A DNA stretch of 64,000 bases, taken from the NCBI GenBank assembly GCA_950295325.1, contig OX485808.1, positions 43,299,180 to 43,363,179 of the forward strand, written 5' to 3'. The position numbers were made by a program, and so were the translations under genes. A model generated the notes under the pieces. It was not told the origin of the DNA, did not search any database, and saw nothing but the letters and a program-made list of their open reading frames with translations. The stretch comes from Polytrichum commune (taxonomy: Eukaryota; Streptophyta; Polytrichopsida; Polytrichales; Polytrichaceae). Below, one piece after another: positions 59,170-64,000 of this stretch; positions within the stretch are counted from its first letter, which is position 1, and the number at the start of each line of letters is the position of its first letter.

Positions 59170-60990
59170 GGGCCTGATTGACTGATTGAAATGAAATGAA
59201 ATAAAATTGATTTTAAAGTTTGAGGAAGCCAAAAGGCTTATGCGACTAAAAGTACATCAGGATGGTGTCAAACCGGCTAATTCCCTACAGTGGCGGAGTG
59301 TGATAGTCTCCATGAGATAGAGGTTATTATTGACTTGATGGTCCAATTGAAAGAAAGACTTGAGGCATCATGCCACTACATTCTCAAACAATGCTTGAAA
59401 CTTAACTCTAATGAAGTAATATAGGGGGCATCCCAACACAAAGTATGCCTCAATATCAAGTACATTTTATAAGTAAAAGTGGCATAATAGGGGATAGTCC
59501 ACCATCATCCAGTTCCAATGGCAAGTCTATGATTCGAGGTGCCATAAGCAACAATGATCTTGCATTGTGGTGGTGTCAATGGTTGCTTCAAGTACAATTC
59601 ACATTCGTATTTGAGAATATCCTTGAGGTGGATGTAATCTACTTTCTTCCTTGAGAGATGGAGACAGTTGCACTCTTTAGCAAGAAAAGCCTTCTTGAGA
59701 TCATTGAATGTGATTTATGATGGTGTAGGGTCGTCATAGGTTTCCCAATGAGATAGAACCCATGGTTATTTCCACATGGTTGTCAATTTGTTCCAAGTGT
59801 CAAATCCTTGTTTCACAAGGTGACGGGAAAGTAGGGCTCCTTGGGTGACTAACCAAGAGGAAGATAGATGGGCAAGCCATTGTTGAAAACCCATAGTTAG
59901 CTTAAGAGCATACAATTCCTTGCAGAATTTGTCAAATTCGCCAACAAAATATGATAGTTTGTCGAAGAATGCACTTTGACATAAGACATCATATGTATCT
60001 TCATGCCCCTCTCACAATCCTTCCAATGAGAGTTTTCCAAGTCACCTACCAAAGTCTCGGTGCCATATGTGAAAATTGGAAGCACCAAAGCCTTAAATAG
60101 ATGGCATTTAAGTTCCCAATACGTGACTCCAACTATTGCTTCTTTCCTTAGGTGGCCATCAAGGTTTTGTACTTGCAATTCGTCATCTTTTACTTGAAGG
60201 CTCAAAGTGACCATGTGAATGGAAATCAATCCCAAGGTAGTAATATATCATGGGTTATGTCAATTTGGTCTTTGCTTGGGTAAAATGCCTCTTGGATTAA
60301 TTTCCTTTTGTTGTAGCCAAAGACCACATTATGGTCTTAAATAAATTGACATCAAGCCTAGAGGAATTGCAAAACTCACATAGCTTGTTTTTAAGTCTTT
60401 GTAAGCATGGTCTTGGTTTTGAGTGCATAACAACGTTGTCAACAAAAAGAAGAATGACATCCACTATGTTAAACAAACACGAAGAATCCCAGTCGATCTT
60501 GTCTAATTATGTTTGAAGTTCACCAATGTATAAGCCAAATAGTGTGGGGGAGAGGGGATATCCTTGCTAAATACCAATGTCAAACATTACTTCACCATGT
60601 ATGTCATTGCTAATTTGTACTTTTGCATAAACTATAGTATACATGGTTTTTACAATTTGTTGTAAAGGAATGGATATGCCTAATCTTTAGAGGCATTCCC
60701 AAAGTTTGTCACGTAGAACCATGTCAAAAGCCTTTTTTGAAATCAACAAAATAAGAATAACATCAACCTGCAAATATTTTTTTCTTAATTAAAGTATGTA
60801 CTAATGTAAGAATGTGGTCCAAAGTAGATCTACATTCCTTGAAAATTGTTTGTCATCTTACTTTGACCCCTTTCATTCGGGCCATCATCTAATCATTTTC
60901 CCTAAACAAAGCAGAGAGATTGCCAAATATTGTGCCTAGCATGCAATTCCCCATGGATCTTCTCACGCCAAATTTATAGATCAATTTTGT
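59170..60990 (-). mobile_element. Decayed LINE with reverse-transcriptase segments
   Basis: On the minus strand, about 60570-60500 reads QGYPLSPTLFGLYIGELQ, the RT block QG-PLSPTLF-LYI. About 60460-60310 reads LLFVDNVVMHS, then RLDVNLFKTIMWS: the YADD box degraded to FVDN, followed by the VNL-KT block. 60130-60060 reads CHLFKALVLPIFTYGTE, the following LV-P-L-YG segment. The 3' end near 59180-59240 matches those at 29.55 and 38.94 kb. Loss of the second and third YADD positions and several stops show it is inactive. Confidence 0.83.
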
Positions 60991-61016
60991 AATTTTGTAA
61001 TCCATGAGGCTACATT

Positions 61017-61142
61017 TGATTGGAATATGACGAGGATTGTAGATCAGAATAAAGACTGTAAAGACGTGTTACAATGTGATTGGAATATGACAAGGATTGT
61101 AGATTAGAATAAAGACTATAAAGACATGTGTTACAATGAGAT
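61017..61142 (+). repeat. Two tandem copies of about 63 bp
   Basis: TGATTGGAATATGACGAGGATTGTAGATCAGAATAAAGACTGTAAAGACGTGTTACAATG-type units occur twice in a row with few differences, starting at about 61017 and 61079, followed by a partial third. Confidence 0.8.
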
Positions 61143-62759
61143 TGGATTATGTACTTATAATAAAGAACAACCTTCTATGTTTAGCCAATATCAGAGTAGG
61201 GAGGGTCTACTTGATCACATAGATAGAGAACATTCATTTAGACCTCTTATAAGTTTTGCATTTTAACACCAATTCTAAAACTTGAAATGACCTTCTACCC
61301 AATGCGCCCATGATTTGTATTTGCTAATCACCCTAACCCCATCAACAATTTGTAATTGAAAATGAATGGGCAAACAATGTGATTGAGACACACACCAAGC
61401 TTTCATGGGATTAGAATACCTTGCAGAATTGAGGGTTGTTCTACATATGACCAAGGGATGTGAGAAAAAATGATTAAGGAATTCTCTTGATCGTGGTCGA
61501 ATCATGCTTTGAAGACCATGGCCAAGAGAAATCCATGTTGCCTTTTAAAAGCCTTGGTCATGGGACATAGTGTGAAGTGGATTTGGACTGCGACATAGTG
61601 TTTGTTAAGAAAATAAAAGATAAATTTTTTATTTGAAATAATTATTTGTTAAAATATGGAATTTACTTAAAACTTGTTTTCTAAATTTAAATTTATGATC
61701 ACCTTATTTTCCCTTTAGAAAACCTATTTGGAATTCCTTGCTGCAAAATCTGGGTGGCCACCAAACATTATGCATTTCTAGACATGTAGGATTCCACATC
61801 ACTTTCTCATCCATTTTCTAACATGGTCACCAATTGGTCAATTCTATTTTTAGTGGCTTTGTGACCACCGTTATCAATGAGAGATTTTAAAAAGCGGTGG
61901 TCATGGTCACTAGTGTAAACATGCCCTCAAGAAACTCAACCAATTCATGGAAATTTGATCCATAACATCACTTTATTTTCTATGCCAAATATGCACAAAT
62001 TGTGGTGATTTTGGTTTAGTGGCCAATCTAATTAAAGGTTGACAACTATTATTCGGTTTTGTATTTTTATTAGGTACCTATATTTGAGTTTTATGTGGTG
62101 TGGTGTGGTGTGGCTCCAAGAATGGATGCCAAAAAGCCACATTTGTGAAAGAGATAGAACTATGTGCTCAAAATATGATAACTATTCTAGACTCAATAAT
62201 CGATATAATTAGGAGGGACCTATATGACCATTTCATGAAAACGAGAATCTTCACTTTGATAATGAATGAGATATTCATGCGAACTCCAAAATTATGACGA
62301 ATGTGGCTTTCATCTTGATTTGGATTTGCTAACCATCTCGTACTAAGTTAATTTCAGAATGATAGTATGTTTCATATCCTATGAGAAGCTTGCTAGTTGG
62401 AGGAACTAATTGTTTAAGACCCATCTACCCTAAAGTTTGTGCGTATGTGCCTCCCATGGGCTAAGCACACTTATTATCCCAATTAGTGTGTGACACTATT
62501 TGGAGTTATCAATGCAATAACGTCTCATTCAAGAGTTCAAGTTTTACTAACAAAAGTTCAATAGGTTGTTCGGACATTATAGAAGATAATTGATGCTGCT
62601 TGGTAAAATGCTACATTCTCATTACATAGTTATAGCATTTGTGTAACACCAAATAATAACACACATAATTTGGGATAATCAATGTAGTTTATCAATAAAG
62701 TCCAGGCATGCCTAGTGGGCGTGGAGCCAATTTGTTTTTGCATATTCTAGTTAGATATC
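61143..62759. other. Intergenic, no gene seen
   Basis: AT-rich sequence with no recognised coding potential. A dispersed repeat relative (CATATCCTATGAGAAGC) occurs near 62375. Confidence 0.45.
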
Positions 62760-64000
62760 TAATTGACATGTGAGAATAAGGACCATAGTCTAGGAGATTC
62801 AAAAAGGGCATGATATGGAGAATGTGATATGAACTTTTGGACAAAATAAGCGAATTTTTGAATTTTGTTGAAGTTTAGGCTTAGAAAGGAGGTTAGAATG
62901 TTGAAAGCAAGAGGAAATAGGTGATTAGTGACTAACAAGTGGAAGTAAGGAAGAAATGAATTTTTCCTATTCACTAACAATATATTAGGAAGGTGAAGTC
63001 GTCTGGGTAGGACCATAGTCATGTGATCACTTGAAACAAACTCATGAGATATGACTATGGACAGGCACATTGATTGGAGATATATATTTTTTTTATATAG
63101 AGCATAGACAAGACGAGAAGTGTGTGTGTAATTCTCCTCTCGGGAAGAGAGTGATTTTTTCTTCCTTCAATAGCAATTGAGTTCTATATATAGTAGTAGT
63201 AGATTCCTAGGCGTGAAACCCAAACAATGTAAAAGTGCTTTCTCCATAATATCAAAGTAAAACACACATTTCCCTGATACCTCCTTGTGTGGAATTCCAT
63301 CTGGTTGGCAATGTTCTTATTCTTGAAGGCCAATTAAAGATAAGTCCGATGGTGTTGTGCATGAAATCAGTAAAAATTCTACATCGAAGAGAATGTAGAC
63401 AACACACCTTGCTCGTGAAGAGTGGAGTTCTCTCATTGTTATTCGTATCAGTTCATCCTAGAAGGGTGTGAATCCTGGTAATCCTTACACGTCACAAGAG
63501 ACAGAATCGGAGCTGAACATACTCCATATTCCTAGTTGGTGGGGATGAGAATTTGTAATGGGAAGAATTGTTTTGTGCAATCTTCTTTTGATAATTTCCT
63601 CATTCGTTTCACTAAACCTGTCTATCCTGTGAAAGGATTAGGCCTACATGTGGCACACAATCGTCGTCAACTTATCAAGGCATTAATCTAGGCGACATGG
63701 AGAGTGGGAGTGGTAATCTGGACAACTCCGAAGTGTAGTGATTTCTACGAAGAGAGTGGGGTGCACCGTGAAATTATGTATGAAGAAACCTTCCTGAACA
63801 TGAGAATCGGATGTTAGAATTGCAGTCGTGAATGAATCTCCCCGGAACTACCATTCAAATGCTCTTTTGGAAGCGCGCGTTCAATACCAAAGTTCGGTGT
63901 AGCGACCATAGTCTTCAATGGCGACGAGGAGTCGGAGAAGACGAAGGGCTTGGACGCGGGAGGCGAACCGTGTTGGCGGAGAAGATGGGGAAATATCCCA
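62760..64000 (+). mobile_element. LTR-like element edge, continues past the window
   Basis: 63130-63330 resembles 51120-51420 in ordered motifs (CTCTCGGGAAGAGAG, GGCGTGAAACC, ATAATATCAAAG), and both are followed by a region with CCTGTGAAAGGA words. GACCATAGTC occurs near 62780, 63013 and 63903. No coding domain was seen before the window ends. Assignment to an LTR retrotransposon is tentative. Confidence 0.35.

Overview
The window looks like nuclear DNA of a land plant. Its genes belong to plant families (RPAP2/RTR1 CTD phosphatase, SYP4/TLG2 syntaxin, trihelix and AP2/ERF factors, a Josephin protease), have GT-AG introns in consistent phase, and sit in AT-rich sequence full of transposons, with TTTAGGG-type motifs. 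Divergence from flowering-plant versions suggests a seed-free plant (bryophyte or lycophyte), but that is an impression and the species cannot be named from sequence alone.

Layout. 0.35-2.4 kb: two Tourist-like MITEs. 4.07-8.10 kb (-): an intact seven-exon RPAP2 gene whose exon phases join to a 718-residue protein. It is divergent from a broken syntaxin locus at 9.1-16.7 kb (+), which carries a frameshift, a hAT element with an 8-bp target duplication, a 1.36 kb foldback element and a two-exon piece of GMP synthase in its intron. 19.65-22.76 kb (-): an AP2/ERF exon and a complete two-exon trihelix factor. 25.5-29.6 kb: half of a foldback element, a TIR element, two SINE copies with target duplications and a LINE 3' end. 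30.24-32.40 kb (+): a complete three-exon ataxin-3-type deubiquitinase (361 aa) with its catalytic residues, three UIM-like helices and a Q-rich tract. 33.2-38.8 kb: four TIR elements nested inside each other. 41.7-47.9 kb: a Mutator-like element with long TIRs, a decayed SWIM transposase and a convergent second gene. 48.4-58.3 kb (+): a second, rearranged copy of the RPAP2 gene, scrambled at its 5' end and split by about 5 kb of retroelement-like DNA, though its last four exons remain open. 59.2-61 kb (-): a decayed LINE. 62.8-64 kb: the edge of an LTR-like element.

The genes that look intact are RPAP2, the trihelix factor and the ataxin-3 homologue. The AP2/ERF exon is open but its gene model is incomplete. 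Nearly everything else is mobile DNA or gene fragments. The main interest is in how insertions, foldbacks and local duplications dismantled neighbouring gene copies while leaving junctions clear enough to order the events.
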